Part shown: in pieces, positions 24,855 to 33,052 of the stretch
Position numbering within the stretch: position 1 is the stretch's first letter
Layout: every line of letters starts with the position of its first letter
Assembly (NCBI GenBank): GCA_045601285.1
Contig: JAZRZJ010000038.1
Coordinates: 3,517-67,516 of the forward strand
Reading direction: 5' to 3'
From: F23-B02 sp045601285
GTDB taxonomy: Bacteria; Bacillota; Clostridia; Oscillospirales; Oscillospiraceae
Length of the DNA: 64,000 nt
Program-made: the position numbers and the translations under genes
Notes under the pieces: generated by a model
The model's input: the letters and a program-made list of their open reading frames with translations, nothing else
What the model was told of the DNA's origin: nothing
The model's database searches: none

Positions 24855-25088
24855 ATGACACTTGATAATCTTCAGACAGGAAAAAGAGCCATAATTCTCA
24901 CAGTCGGCGGTGAGGAAAAGCTGCGCTGTCATCTGCTGGACATGGGGCTTATACCGCATACCGAGGTGACCGTTCGCAAAACCGCGCCGCTTGGTGATCC
25001 TATTGAAATCAGTTTGCGGGGCTACACCATGACGCTCCGTAAGAGCGATGCGGCTGAAATTGAAATTCAGCCCTACCCGGAGGTGTGA
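24855..25088 (+). CDS. feoA: Ferrous iron transport protein A
   Basis: A 77-residue SH3-like protein of the FeoA family. The pattern HLLDMGLIPHTEVTVRKTAPLGDPIEI ends in a basic strand (RGYTMTLRKSDAAEI), typical of FeoA. It is a small cytoplasmic partner that influences FeoB-driven Fe2+ uptake. TTGGAGGTG precedes the ATG. Its TGA lies 2 bases before the feoB ATG, within the feoB ribosome site. Control is likely through the double palindrome just upstream. Confidence 0.9.
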   Translation: MTLDNLQTGKRAIILTVGGEEKLRCHLLDMGLIPHTEVTVRKTAPLGDPIEISLRGYTMTLRKSDAAEIEIQPYPEV

Positions 25089-25090
25089 GC

Positions 25091-27100
25091 ATGGTTATAG
25101 CTCTTGTGGGAAATCAGAATTGCGGCAAAACAACGCTTTTTAATCAGCTCACGGGCTCAAATCAGCATGTGGGCAACTTCCCGGGCGTGACGGTTGAGCA
25201 TAAATTCGGCGATATAACAGGCTATAAAAACTGGCAGCTTGTTGATTTGCCGGGCATTTACTCAATCCGTTCATACTCTGGCGAGGAGCTTGTGGCGAGA
25301 AGCTTCATTCTTGACAACGATCCCGATGCCATATTAAACATTGCCGATGCAACGAACATTGAGCGAAATCTTTATCTCACGCTCCAGCTCATTGAAATGG
25401 GGAAGCCCATGGTGCTTGCGCTCAATATGATGGACGAACTGCTTGGAAATCACGGCTCCGTTGATGTGGATAAGCTTTCAAAGCGCCTCGGAATACCCGT
25501 TGTGCCGATTTCGGCGGCGAAAAATGACGGCGTTGAGGAGCTTATGGAAATTGTGGCGGAAACCGCAATGAACAAGCAGAAGCCGAAAAAAATCGACTTC
25601 TGCAAGGCGGGACCCGTTCACCGCTGCATACATACGGTGAGCCATGCGGTTGAGGATAACGCGGAAAGAATAGGAATACCGCCGCGCTTTGCTGCAACAA
25701 GGATAATCGAGCAGGACAGCGAGATTATCGGGCGCCTTGCGCTTGGTGAAAACAAGCTTGAGCTTATTGAGTACGCCGTGCATGAAATGGAAACGGAAAG
25801 CGGTCTTGACCGCAACGCAGCCCTTGCGGATATGCGCTACCGTTTTATTGAGGCAGCCTGCGGCGAAGCTGTCGTCAAGGCAGAGGAGAGCAGGGAACAG
25901 CTCAGAAGCATTAAAATAGATAAGGTGCTCACCAATAAATTCCTTGCAATTCCCGCCTTTATCTGCATAATGGCTTTCATCTTTCTGATGACCTTTGACC
26001 TGCTCGGACAGCGCCTTTCGGATTTGCTTTCCGGGGCAATTGACGCGCTGACTGCTGCGGCAGATGGGGCGCTGACGGCCTACGGGCTCAATCCCACGGT
26101 GCATAGCCTGGTGATAGACGGCGTTTTTGCGGGAGTGGGAAGCGTGCTGAGCTTTCTGCCGATAATCATTGTGCTGTTTTTCTTCCTTGCAATTCTTGAG
26201 GATACGGGTTATATGGCCCGCGTTGCCTTTGTAATGGACAGGCTGCTGAGAAAAATCGGACTTTCGGGACGCAGCTTTGTGCCGATGCTCATAGGCTTCG
26301 GCTGCAGCGTGCCTGCAATCATGGCAACGCGTACACTCTCCTCGGAGCGTGACCGGAAGATGACGATGATTATCGTGCCGTTTATGAGCTGCAGCGCGAA
26401 GATTCCCATTTATGCCATTTTCACGGCGGCATTTTTCCCGGGAAAGAGTGCGCTTGTCATGACAGCCCTTTACCTCGGCGGAATACTTGTGGGAATAATC
26501 GCCGCAAAGCTCCTGAGCGTGACGGCGTTTACGGGAAATCCCGTGCCCTTTGTCATGGAGCTTCCGAATTACCGTATGCCCTCGCTGAAAAGCGTCCTGC
26601 TGCTCATGTGGGAAAAGGCGTGGGATTTTATTCGCAGAGCATTTACCGTAATATTTGTTGCAACCGTCGTGATATGGTTTTTGCAGCATTTTGATGCCCG
26701 GCTCAATGTTGTTGGCTCCGACAGCACCACAAGCCTGCTGGCAGCCATCGGCGAATTTATGGCTCCGTTTTTTGCGCCCCTGGGCTTCGGCGATTGGCGT
26801 GTTGTCACTTCGCTTGTAACGGGACTTATGGCGAAGGAAGCGGTAATCAGCACCATGGGCGTGCTGCTTAACGTGGGAAGCGATGGGCTTGCCGCGGCAA
26901 TTTCGGGGCTGTTCACCGTGCCGGCTGCGCTCAGCTTCCTCAGCTTCTGCCTGCTTTACACACCCTGCGTTGCGGCTATCTCCGCAATTAAGCGGGAGCT
27001 GAACAGCGGAGCAAAAACGCTGCTCATCGTCATAAGTCAGTGCTGTGTGGCATGGCTTGTGTCGTACATTGTATATCTGCTTGCGGGGGTGCTGATATGA
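25091..27100 (+). CDS. feoB: Ferrous iron transport protein B
   Basis: A 669-residue inner-membrane iron transporter. The N-terminal G domain shows GNQNCGKTT (P-loop), DLPGIYS (G3), NMMD (G4) and a SAA G5. A helical insertion domain is followed by about ten membrane segments with two Gate motifs, including CSVPAIMATRT and PFMSCSAKIPIY. The length is normal. The ATG at 25091 is preferred to the GTG at 25085 because GGAGGTG ends just before it. feoA lies upstream and a FeoB-associated Cys-rich peptide overlaps its stop by 4 bases. Confidence 0.95.
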   Translation: MVIALVGNQNCGKTTLFNQLTGSNQHVGNFPGVTVEHKFGDITGYKNWQLVDLPGIYSIRSYSGEELVARSFILDNDPDAILNIADATNIERNLYLTLQLIEMGKPMVLALNMMDELLGNHGSVDVDKLSKRLGIPVVPISAAKNDGVEELMEIVAETAMNKQKPKKIDFCKAGPVHRCIHTVSHAVEDNAERIGIPPRFAATRIIEQDSEIIGRLALGENKLELIEYAVHEMETESGLDRNAALADMRYRFIEAACGEAVVKAEESREQLRSIKIDKVLTNKFLAIPAFICIMAFIFLMTFDLLGQRLSDLLSGAIDALTAAADGALTAYGLNPTVHSLVIDGVFAGVGSVLSFLPIIIVLFFFLAILEDTGYMARVAFVMDRLLRKIGLSGRSFVPMLIGFGCSVPAIMATRTLSSERDRKMTMIIVPFMSCSAKIPIYAIFTAAFFPGKSALVMTALYLGGILVGIIAAKLLSVTAFTGNPVPFVMELPNYRMPSLKSVLLLMWEKAWDFIRRAFTVIFVATVVIWFLQHFDARLNVVGSDSTTSLLAAIGEFMAPFFAPLGFGDWRVVTSLVTGLMAKEAVISTMGVLLNVGSDGLAAAISGLFTVPAALSFLSFCLLYTPCVAAISAIKRELNSGAKTLLIVISQCCVAWLVSYIVYLLAGVLI

Positions 27101-27225
27101 TGGAGATTATAATAGTAGCTCTTGTTGTGCTGTGGAGTATTTTTGCAATAAAAAACAGCCGCAGACACAGCTGCTGCGGCCATTGCGCACAGTGCGCTGT
27201 AAAATGCAGGGACAAAGAGAAATAG
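27097..27225 (+). CDS. FeoB-associated Cys-rich membrane protein
   Basis: A 42-residue peptide with one membrane helix (residues 3-18, MEIIIVALVVLWSIFAI) and a short tail with four cysteines (CCGHCAQCAVKC). Its ATG overlaps the feoB stop, and GGGGGTG lies upstream. Such small proteins often follow feoB in Firmicutes and are thought to help FeoB, much as FeoC does in proteobacteria; the exact role is not known. An ATG three bases later (27100) is an equally possible start. Confidence 0.8.
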   Translation: MMEIIIVALVVLWSIFAIKNSRRHSCCGHCAQCAVKCRDKEK

Positions 27226-27230
27226 AATTA

Positions 27231-27393
27231 ATACTAAGCTCTAATAGAGATAAGACAATCTTTGCGGTTAAAATTGTGCCGTACAGCGTTGGCTTCCTTG
27301 ACCATATATCTCCATTATGCTCTGCGGAAGCCGCCTCCTCCGGCGCAAATTTTCCTCGCAAAGCTTTGTCTTCTTCTTATTAGAGTTTAGTAT
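27231..27393. repeat. MITE-like element with ~36-bp terminal inverted repeats
   Basis: The left end (ATACTAAGCTCTAATA ... AAGACAATCTTTGCG) and right end (CGCAAAGCTTTGTCTT ... TATTAGAGTTTAGTAT) match as imperfect inverted repeats over about 36 bases. The 163-bp unit encodes no protein. It sits right after the feo operon. No related copy was found in this window. Confidence 0.7.
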
Positions 27394-27400
27394 AAAAACG

Positions 27401-27433
27401 AAAAGCTGACAGGTAAGAGCCTGTCAGCTTTTT
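27401..27433. terminator. Bidirectional terminator
   Basis: AAAAGCTGACAG, 8-base loop, CTGTCAGCTTTTT. It serves the 42-residue minus-strand peptide gene and any readthrough from feoB. Confidence 0.85.
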
Positions 27434-27437
27434 GCTG

Positions 27438-27566
27438 TCAGTATATTGATGCGATGATAATGGCAAATACACTTGCGGCGATTGCCACAGCGGATTCAAT
27501 AAACCATATCTTTTTTGCCGAGGCTTCATTCTCGGCGGGATTTTTAATATCAGTGTCAGTCTTCAT
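27438..27566 (-). CDS. 42-residue single-pass membrane peptide
   Basis: A short gene found by translating the gap. It starts MKTDTDIKNPAENEASAKK, a polar, charged N-terminus, followed by one hydrophobic helix (about residues 20-41, IWFIESAVAIAASVFAIIIA) and ends Tyr-stop. A GGAGA ribosome site lies 5 bases before the ATG, and a strong terminator follows 5 bases after the stop. The family is not recognised. It lies downstream of nothing on its strand except the EF-G-like gene's far end (27619), from which it is separated by 52 bases, so it may be co-transcribed with it. Confidence 0.65.
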   Translation of the reverse strand: MKTDTDIKNPAENEASAKKIWFIESAVAIAASVFAIIIASIY

Positions 27567-27618
27567 AGCTTCTCCGAAAAACGCAGGGCAATAAAGCCCT
27601 GCGTTTTAATGCTTTTGA

Positions 27619-29625
27619 TTATTCAGCCTCAGCAAGTGCCTTTGCTTCTTCGATAACCTTCTGCTGAACGTTGCCGGGAGCTTCCTCATAGCGAACGAAC
27701 TTGCAGGAGAAGGAGCCGCGGCCCTGAGTCATGGAGCGCAGGTCGATGGTGTAGGAGCCCATTTCTGCCATGGGAACTTCTGCCTCAACGATCTGCATGC
27801 CGTCTTCGGCGTTCATGCCGAGAACGGTGCCGCGACGCTTGGAGGAGATATCGGACATAATGTCGCCGAGGTTCTCGTCGGGAATGGTGACCTTCAGGAG
27901 ACCGATAGGCTCGAGAATGGTGGGCTTTGCCTTGGGGATACCGTCCTGATATGCCAGACGTGCTGCGGTCTGGAATGCCATATCGTTGGAGTCAACGGGG
28001 TGGTAGGAGCCGTCATACAGAGTTGCCTTCAGACCAACCAGGGGATAACCGGCGAGAACGCCCTTCTGGACTGCGTTGCGCAGACCCTTTTCAACGGAGG
28101 GGAAGAAGTTTTTGGGAACGGAGCCGCCGAATACTTCTTCGGCGAAGATCATTTCATCGGACTCGTCCTGGGGCTCGAAGCGTACCCAGACGTCACCGAA
28201 CTGACCGGAACCGCCGGACTGCTTCTTGTGACGGCCGTGAGCTTCAACGCGACCCTTGATTTTTTCGCGGTATGCAACACGTGCGGGCTTGAGCTCGGTT
28301 TCAACGGAGAAGCGGCTCTTCAGCTTTGCACAGAGAACGTCGACCTGAATGTCGCCTGCAGCGGAGATAACCATCTGGTGAGTTTCTGCGTTGTTGACGA
28401 GGGTGAAGGAGATGTCTTCTTCGTTAAGTCGTGCAAGACCTGCGGCAACCTTGTCGTCCTGACCCTTGGTCTTGGGAGCGATTGCGATGTTGTAGCAGGG
28501 CTCGGGCATCTCGATTGCGGGAAGCTCGACCTCATTCTTGGGATCGCATACGGTGTCGCCGGTTTTCCAGTCCATCTTGCCGATTGCAACGATGTCGCCG
28601 CAGCAGGCTTCTTTGACTTCGGTGCTCTTCTTGCCGCACATGGTGTACATTCTGCCGAGCTTGTCGGTGGAGGAAGCGCGCATATTGCGGAGTGAGAGGT
28701 CAGCGGTAACCTTGCCGGACATGACCTTGATGAAGCTGTATTTGCCGAACTGGTCGGAAACGGTCTTGAATACGAAGCCGCAGACGGGATCGGCGGACTT
28801 GTCTTCGGGAGCGGGAGCATAGTCGCAGACTGCCTGCATGAATGCCTCGGTGCCGAGGTTGGTCATTGCGTCACCGCAGAGAACGGGAACAACGCTGCGG
28901 TCCTTCATGCCGAGCTGAATGCCCTTTACGATGTCAGCCTCGCCGAGTTCCATCTCTTCAAAGTACTTTTCCATGAGCTCTTCGTCAGCGCCTGCTGCGG
29001 TCTCCATAAGAGCCTCGCGGAGCTCTGCAGCCTTGTCAGCATCGGCTGCGGGAACAGCGATCTTTGCGGTCTTGCCGCCCTTGGTCTGATATGCGACGTT
29101 GTGAACGAGGTCGATAACGCCGGTGCCGTCGGACATGGGAGCAGCTACGGGGCAGACGATGCTGCCGTACTTTGCCTGAAGTGCGGAAAGAACGTTGTAG
29201 AAATCGCCGTGCTCTTCGGAAATCTTGGAGATGTAGAACATTGCGGGAACGTTTGCAGCCTTGAGGTATTTCCAGCTGCGCTCTGCACCGACGGAGATGC
29301 CGTCCTTTGCGGAGCAGAAGATAACGCCTGCATCTGCAACGCGGATTGCGGCGAGAACGTCGCCGACAAAGTCAAAGTAACCGGGGCAGTCAAGAACATT
29401 GATCTTGCAGCCGCCGAAGTTTACGGGAGCGACGGAGGTGGCGATGGTAATCTGGCGCTTGGTCTCCTCAGCGTCATAGTCGCAGACGGTGTTGCCGTCA
29501 GTAACCTTGCCCATACGGTCAACTGCACCGGTGCAGAACAGCATGCTCTCGGCAAGACTGGTCTTGCCGCTGTTGCCGTGACCCATGAAGCAAATGTTGC
29601 GGATGTTTTTGGTTTCGTAACTCAT
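27619..29625 (-). CDS. EF-G-like translational GTPase
   Basis: A 668-residue paralogue of elongation factor G. The G domain has GHGNSGKTS (15-23), RQITIATS (switch I) and DCPGYFDF (G3). The G4 position, NKxD in true EF-G, reads SKIS here. Domains II, III, IV (RHKKQSGGSGQFGDVWVRFEPQ region) and V follow in order. It belongs to the EF-G-like group that co-exists with a separate FusA in many Clostridia, whose role is not settled. Codons are strongly biased, so it is well expressed. AGAGAGGAAG precedes the ATG. A promoter with perfect TATAAT lies at 29684-29712. Confidence 0.85.
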   Translation of the reverse strand: MSYETKNIRNICFMGHGNSGKTSLAESMLFCTGAVDRMGKVTDGNTVCDYDAEETKRQITIATSVAPVNFGGCKINVLDCPGYFDFVGDVLAAIRVADAGVIFCSAKDGISVGAERSWKYLKAANVPAMFYISKISEEHGDFYNVLSALQAKYGSIVCPVAAPMSDGTGVIDLVHNVAYQTKGGKTAKIAVPAADADKAAELREALMETAAGADEELMEKYFEEMELGEADIVKGIQLGMKDRSVVPVLCGDAMTNLGTEAFMQAVCDYAPAPEDKSADPVCGFVFKTVSDQFGKYSFIKVMSGKVTADLSLRNMRASSTDKLGRMYTMCGKKSTEVKEACCGDIVAIGKMDWKTGDTVCDPKNEVELPAIEMPEPCYNIAIAPKTKGQDDKVAAGLARLNEEDISFTLVNNAETHQMVISAAGDIQVDVLCAKLKSRFSVETELKPARVAYREKIKGRVEAHGRHKKQSGGSGQFGDVWVRFEPQDESDEMIFAEEVFGGSVPKNFFPSVEKGLRNAVQKGVLAGYPLVGLKATLYDGSYHPVDSNDMAFQTAARLAYQDGIPKAKPTILEPIGLLKVTIPDENLGDIMSDISSKRRGTVLGMNAEDGMQIVEAEVPMAEMGSYTIDLRSMTQGRGSFSCKFVRYEEAPGNVQQKVIEEAKALAEAE

Positions 29626-29683
29626 GTGTTGCTTCCTCTCTGAATATGATAAATTAATTTAATGCAAAATTCGCAATGTTAGC

Positions 29684-29712
29684 ATTATACACTATTTAGA
29701 ATTTAATATCAA
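29684..29712 (-). promoter_or_regulatory. Promoter of the EF-G-like gene
   Basis: Reading leftward: TTGATA (29712-29707), 17 bases, TATAAT (29689-29684). It sits just after the stop of the upstream gene. Confidence 0.65.
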
Positions 29713-29720
29713 CTGTTTTT

Positions 29721-32123
29721 TCACTCGGTTCTGAAGGTGAAGGACAGAACGATTTCGGGCAGAAGCCATATCAGCATATAAATAAGAACGAAGGATACTC
29801 TTGCCATACCGTAGGCGGAGCTTGCGAAGAAAATGAACATAAGCAGCATACCTATTACGGAAGAGAGAACGGAAAGAAGATTGCAGATGTTTACCAGAGT
29901 ATAAAGCCGTCTGCCGTGGTCAGCAAGGTCAACATAGGACTCAAGACCGCCCTTTGAAAGAACTGCGGCGGGCTTGCTGTTTTCGGAGGGATTTGCCGAG
30001 GAAACGGCGTATCTCTTGGGAAAGGACGGGAAATCAAAGCCGTCGGTGGGCGTGTCAAACTTGCGGGACAGCATGGTGGGAGTGAGATTGAAGTCGCGGA
30101 TCGCAAAAATGGGGTGGCGGTTGGAGGCGAGAAGCTTTTGCAGTGCAGTTTTCACGTCCTTGTCGGCATTGTAGTTCATCTCAAAAATGCCGCTGAGCAC
30201 ACCGTTTATTGCAAGATAAACACAGTTCTTGCTTACCACCTTGTCGATGAGGCGGATATTCATGAGCTGCATGAAGCCCGAGGAACCGCACAGCACCTCT
30301 CTTCCGCCTATGAGAGCAACAAGACCGCCGCTTTCGTGGCATTTGAACTCGTCAACCTCAAGCAGAGAACCGTTGCCCTTCTGCAGCAGGTCGTCAAAGG
30401 CACGGCTCATGGCACAGCCGGAGGCCGCCATGATGCTGCCTGCCATGGAAATGACGCTTGACGCATCGGAGCCGTCAAGAATGCGAAGCTCCTTGATGGA
30501 AACGTCCTCTGCGGCAAAAAGGTCGCGGTCGGTTATTACGATGTCCCTGCTCTTGCCCATGTCATAAAGACCTGACCAGCCTGCGATGCAGGCACCGTGG
30601 GGCGCAAGACTTGCGGCGGAAATGAAGAAGGGCAGAGCAAAGGAGAAGAGTATGGCGGCGGGAGCCGCAAAAACAAATATTCCGGAGAAAACATGAATGA
30701 TGCTGCCCCAGCTTCCGCTGACTGCCGTTGCAATAAAGCCCAGCAGCATGGCGGCGGGAATAAGAACGGGAGCCATTGAGGTGAAAGCGGACTCGTCGGG
30801 ACCTGCCTCTTCGGTGCGGCGGACAAAGCCCTTTGTGCCGCGGTTTGACTTGAGCAGGGTAATGCCTCCGTCATAAACATCGCTTTCTGCGGAAAGAGTA
30901 TATTTGCGCTTTGATGATGCAGCAATGCGGAACACAAGGTAATTGGAGCGGCAGTTCATTGTGCTTCCAAGCATGGTAAGGCTAAGCGTCAGGGCGGAGA
31001 CCGCACAGAAGGGGATACCGGGTGCGTTTGCTCCGCAGGCGATTATGAAGCCGTCAAGCATGGAAAAAACACATGACAGCGCCACGAGAGAGTTGGCGTT
31101 AAGGCGCTTTTGACCGATTGCCACAAGACCGGAGGTTATGACGTCAAGACCGAGGATCATTACCGTAAGCAGAAGAATCAGGCATACGGCACCGGACACT
31201 GCAAGGTAATTAAGCGCACCGAAAACAGGCAGACCTAAGGATATGTACATAAGCACAGCGGTGAGCAGGAGAGCAAGCTTTGTGCGGCCTCGCAGACCGA
31301 TGATGCGCTTTTCATAGAATTTTGCGGCTTTTGCAGGGGCAAGCTCCTCACCCAGATCTGCTTCCTCCTCGGGAGGCGCGGCGGTGAAAAAGTGGGTTGC
31401 CTGTCCGATTTTGACACCAATAAGCGCCAGCACGGAAAGCACAGTGCTGCCCACAAGCTTTCTGAAGGATTCGGGCTTCCTGCGGGTATGCTCCACAAGC
31501 TCACTGTCGGAAATGACATCTTCCGTAAGCTCGGAATAATCGGTGCCGCCCTCGGCATATTCGCCGCTGTCGGCGGTTTCTTCCTCGAACTCAATATCGG
31601 GCTGAATTACGGAATCCTCATTCCCGTCTTTGCCGTGAGAGGCGAAAACATTGATGCGGCCGTGCTTCTTTTTTGAAGAGATATATTCAGCTTCGACAGC
31701 GTCATCTTCGGTAATCGCCGCTTCTTCCTCCTGCTTTACGGCAGGGGCTTCGGCGGGAGCAGCCTTCTCTTTGCTTTCGGAGGAAAAATGCTCACCGAGC
31801 ACCTCAGCAATGATGCGGTCAAGCTCGTCCATCTCCTCAGGCTCTTCCGGGGCGGGAGCCTCGGCTTCCTGTTCAGAGGGTTCATCTTCGGGAAGCTCCT
31901 CCGCGGCTTCGGGCTCTGACGGCTCTTCAACGGAGCCGGAGTAAATGCGCACATCGTCACCGTCCCTGTCCAGCTCGATTCCGGCTGAAGCTTCACCGGG
32001 AAGCTCTTCCTCTTCGTCTGCCTTTTCCTCGGACGGCGGTGTGACGGTCTTTACGCCGAACTCCTTGAGAATGCTCTCAAGTGAGAACTCATTTTCATTC
32101 ATTTCTAACTTATCAGTATCCAT
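29721..32123 (-). CDS. Degenerate P-type-ATPase-like membrane protein
   Basis: An 800-residue protein not matched to a named family. Residues 1-215 are a disordered, very acidic region. About eight membrane segments lie between 220 and 510 and after 740. Residues 485-660 follow heavy-metal P-type ATPases in order: a CPC-like segment now reading FAAPAAIL, then ASLAPHGACIAGWSGLYDMG, then the phosphorylation-site region. Where DKTGT should stand it reads TDRDLF (531-536). The later TGDN and GDGxND motifs are also missing. It cannot be an ordinary pump; a structural or sensory role is possible. It starts 11 bases after rlmB, so both are one operon. Confidence 0.65.
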   Translation of the reverse strand: MDTDKLEMNENEFSLESILKEFGVKTVTPPSEEKADEEEELPGEASAGIELDRDGDDVRIYSGSVEEPSEPEAAEELPEDEPSEQEAEAPAPEEPEEMDELDRIIAEVLGEHFSSESKEKAAPAEAPAVKQEEEAAITEDDAVEAEYISSKKKHGRINVFASHGKDGNEDSVIQPDIEFEEETADSGEYAEGGTDYSELTEDVISDSELVEHTRRKPESFRKLVGSTVLSVLALIGVKIGQATHFFTAAPPEEEADLGEELAPAKAAKFYEKRIIGLRGRTKLALLLTAVLMYISLGLPVFGALNYLAVSGAVCLILLLTVMILGLDVITSGLVAIGQKRLNANSLVALSCVFSMLDGFIIACGANAPGIPFCAVSALTLSLTMLGSTMNCRSNYLVFRIAASSKRKYTLSAESDVYDGGITLLKSNRGTKGFVRRTEEAGPDESAFTSMAPVLIPAAMLLGFIATAVSGSWGSIIHVFSGIFVFAAPAAILFSFALPFFISAASLAPHGACIAGWSGLYDMGKSRDIVITDRDLFAAEDVSIKELRILDGSDASSVISMAGSIMAASGCAMSRAFDDLLQKGNGSLLEVDEFKCHESGGLVALIGGREVLCGSSGFMQLMNIRLIDKVVSKNCVYLAINGVLSGIFEMNYNADKDVKTALQKLLASNRHPIFAIRDFNLTPTMLSRKFDTPTDGFDFPSFPKRYAVSSANPSENSKPAAVLSKGGLESYVDLADHGRRLYTLVNICNLLSVLSSVIGMLLMFIFFASSAYGMARVSFVLIYMLIWLLPEIVLSFTFRTE

Positions 32124-32134
32124 ATAAACTATCC

Positions 32135-32893
32135 TTATCTGGAATTTCCGCTGCGCTGACGCAGTACCTCGTACATAATAACGGTGCCTGCGGCGGAGGC
32201 GTTGAGGGAATTTATCCTGCCGACCATGGGGATATTTACAATGAAATCACAGCTTTCGCGCACAAGACGGCCTATGCCGTCACCCTCGGAACCGATTACC
32301 AGGGCCATTGAGCCCGTGAAATCGGTTTTCCACAAATCAGAGGAGCCGCCTGCGGCAGCACCGTAAACCCAAAGCCCTTTTTCCTTGAGCTCCTTGAGTG
32401 CGGCGGGAAGATTTGCCACGCGGGCGATCTTCATGTGCTCTGCGGCACCTGCGGAGGCCTTGCCTACAATTGCCGTAAGACCTGCGCTGCGGCGCTTGGG
32501 AATGATAACACCGTGTGCGCCTGAGCATTCGGCACTTCTGATGATTGCGCCGAGGTTTCTCGGGTCGCTGACCTCATCGCAGACTATGACGAAGGGAGCC
32601 TCGTTTCTTTCCTCCGCGACGGCGAGGATATCCTCAATGGAGCAGTATTCATTGACTCCTATGAGAGCGATTACACCCTGATGCGCCTTTGTTACGCTCA
32701 TGTTGTCAAGCTTGCGGCGGTCGGCATCAACAACAACAATGCCCGCCTCCCGTGCTTTTGAGGCGATGTGGCCGAGCGTCTTGTCGGTTTCACCCTTGGC
32801 GATAAAAATTTTATCTATGCTCCGGCCTACACGCAGAGCTTCAATGACGGCATTGCGGCCTTCGATAATATCGTTTTTTATTTCATTTTCCAT
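32135..32893 (-). CDS. rlmB: 23S rRNA (guanosine-2'-O-)-methyltransferase RlmB-type
   Basis: A 252-residue SpoU/TrmH-family methyltransferase. The N-terminal L30e-like domain opens DIIEGRNAVIEALRVGRSIDKI. The knotted SPOUT domain has motif 1 SDPRNLGAIIRSAECSGAHGV, motif 2 ALVIGSEGDGIGRLVRE and motif 3 IPMVGRINSLNASAAGTVIMYE. RlmB methylates G2251 of 23S rRNA; a TrmH-type tRNA target cannot be excluded. The ATG at 32893 is used because GGGTG lies before it and the earlier ATG lacks a ribosome site. The degenerate P-type-ATPase-like gene follows in the same operon. Confidence 0.88.
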   Translation of the reverse strand: MENEIKNDIIEGRNAVIEALRVGRSIDKIFIAKGETDKTLGHIASKAREAGIVVVDADRRKLDNMSVTKAHQGVIALIGVNEYCSIEDILAVAEERNEAPFVIVCDEVSDPRNLGAIIRSAECSGAHGVIIPKRRSAGLTAIVGKASAGAAEHMKIARVANLPAALKELKEKGLWVYGAAAGGSSDLWKTDFTGSMALVIGSEGDGIGRLVRESCDFIVNIPMVGRINSLNASAAGTVIMYEVLRQRSGNSR

Positions 32894-33027
32894 AGTTACA
32901 CCCGTGTACATAATAATACAGAATACATATTATCATACATCAGTTAAAACTTAAAGTAAAAAGTTTGCTCTTCGACAAATTTTTTGTGGACAATATATGG
33001 AATTAGTTGTACCATAAGCTAAAATGG

Positions 33028-33033
33028 TATAAT
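33028..33033 (+). promoter_or_regulatory. -10 box of the pseudo-rhomboid operon
   Basis: A perfect TATAAT 20 bases before the GTG start. The -35 is weak (AGTTGT, 33005-33010, 17-base spacer). Confidence 0.4.
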
Positions 33034-33052
33034 TATCGTAAGGAGTGACTTC

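Noticed and set aside
27040..27096. N-terminal extension of the FeoB-associated peptide
   Set aside because: It would overlap the feoB coding end in another frame and has no ribosome site; the ATG at 27097 follows GGGGGTG.
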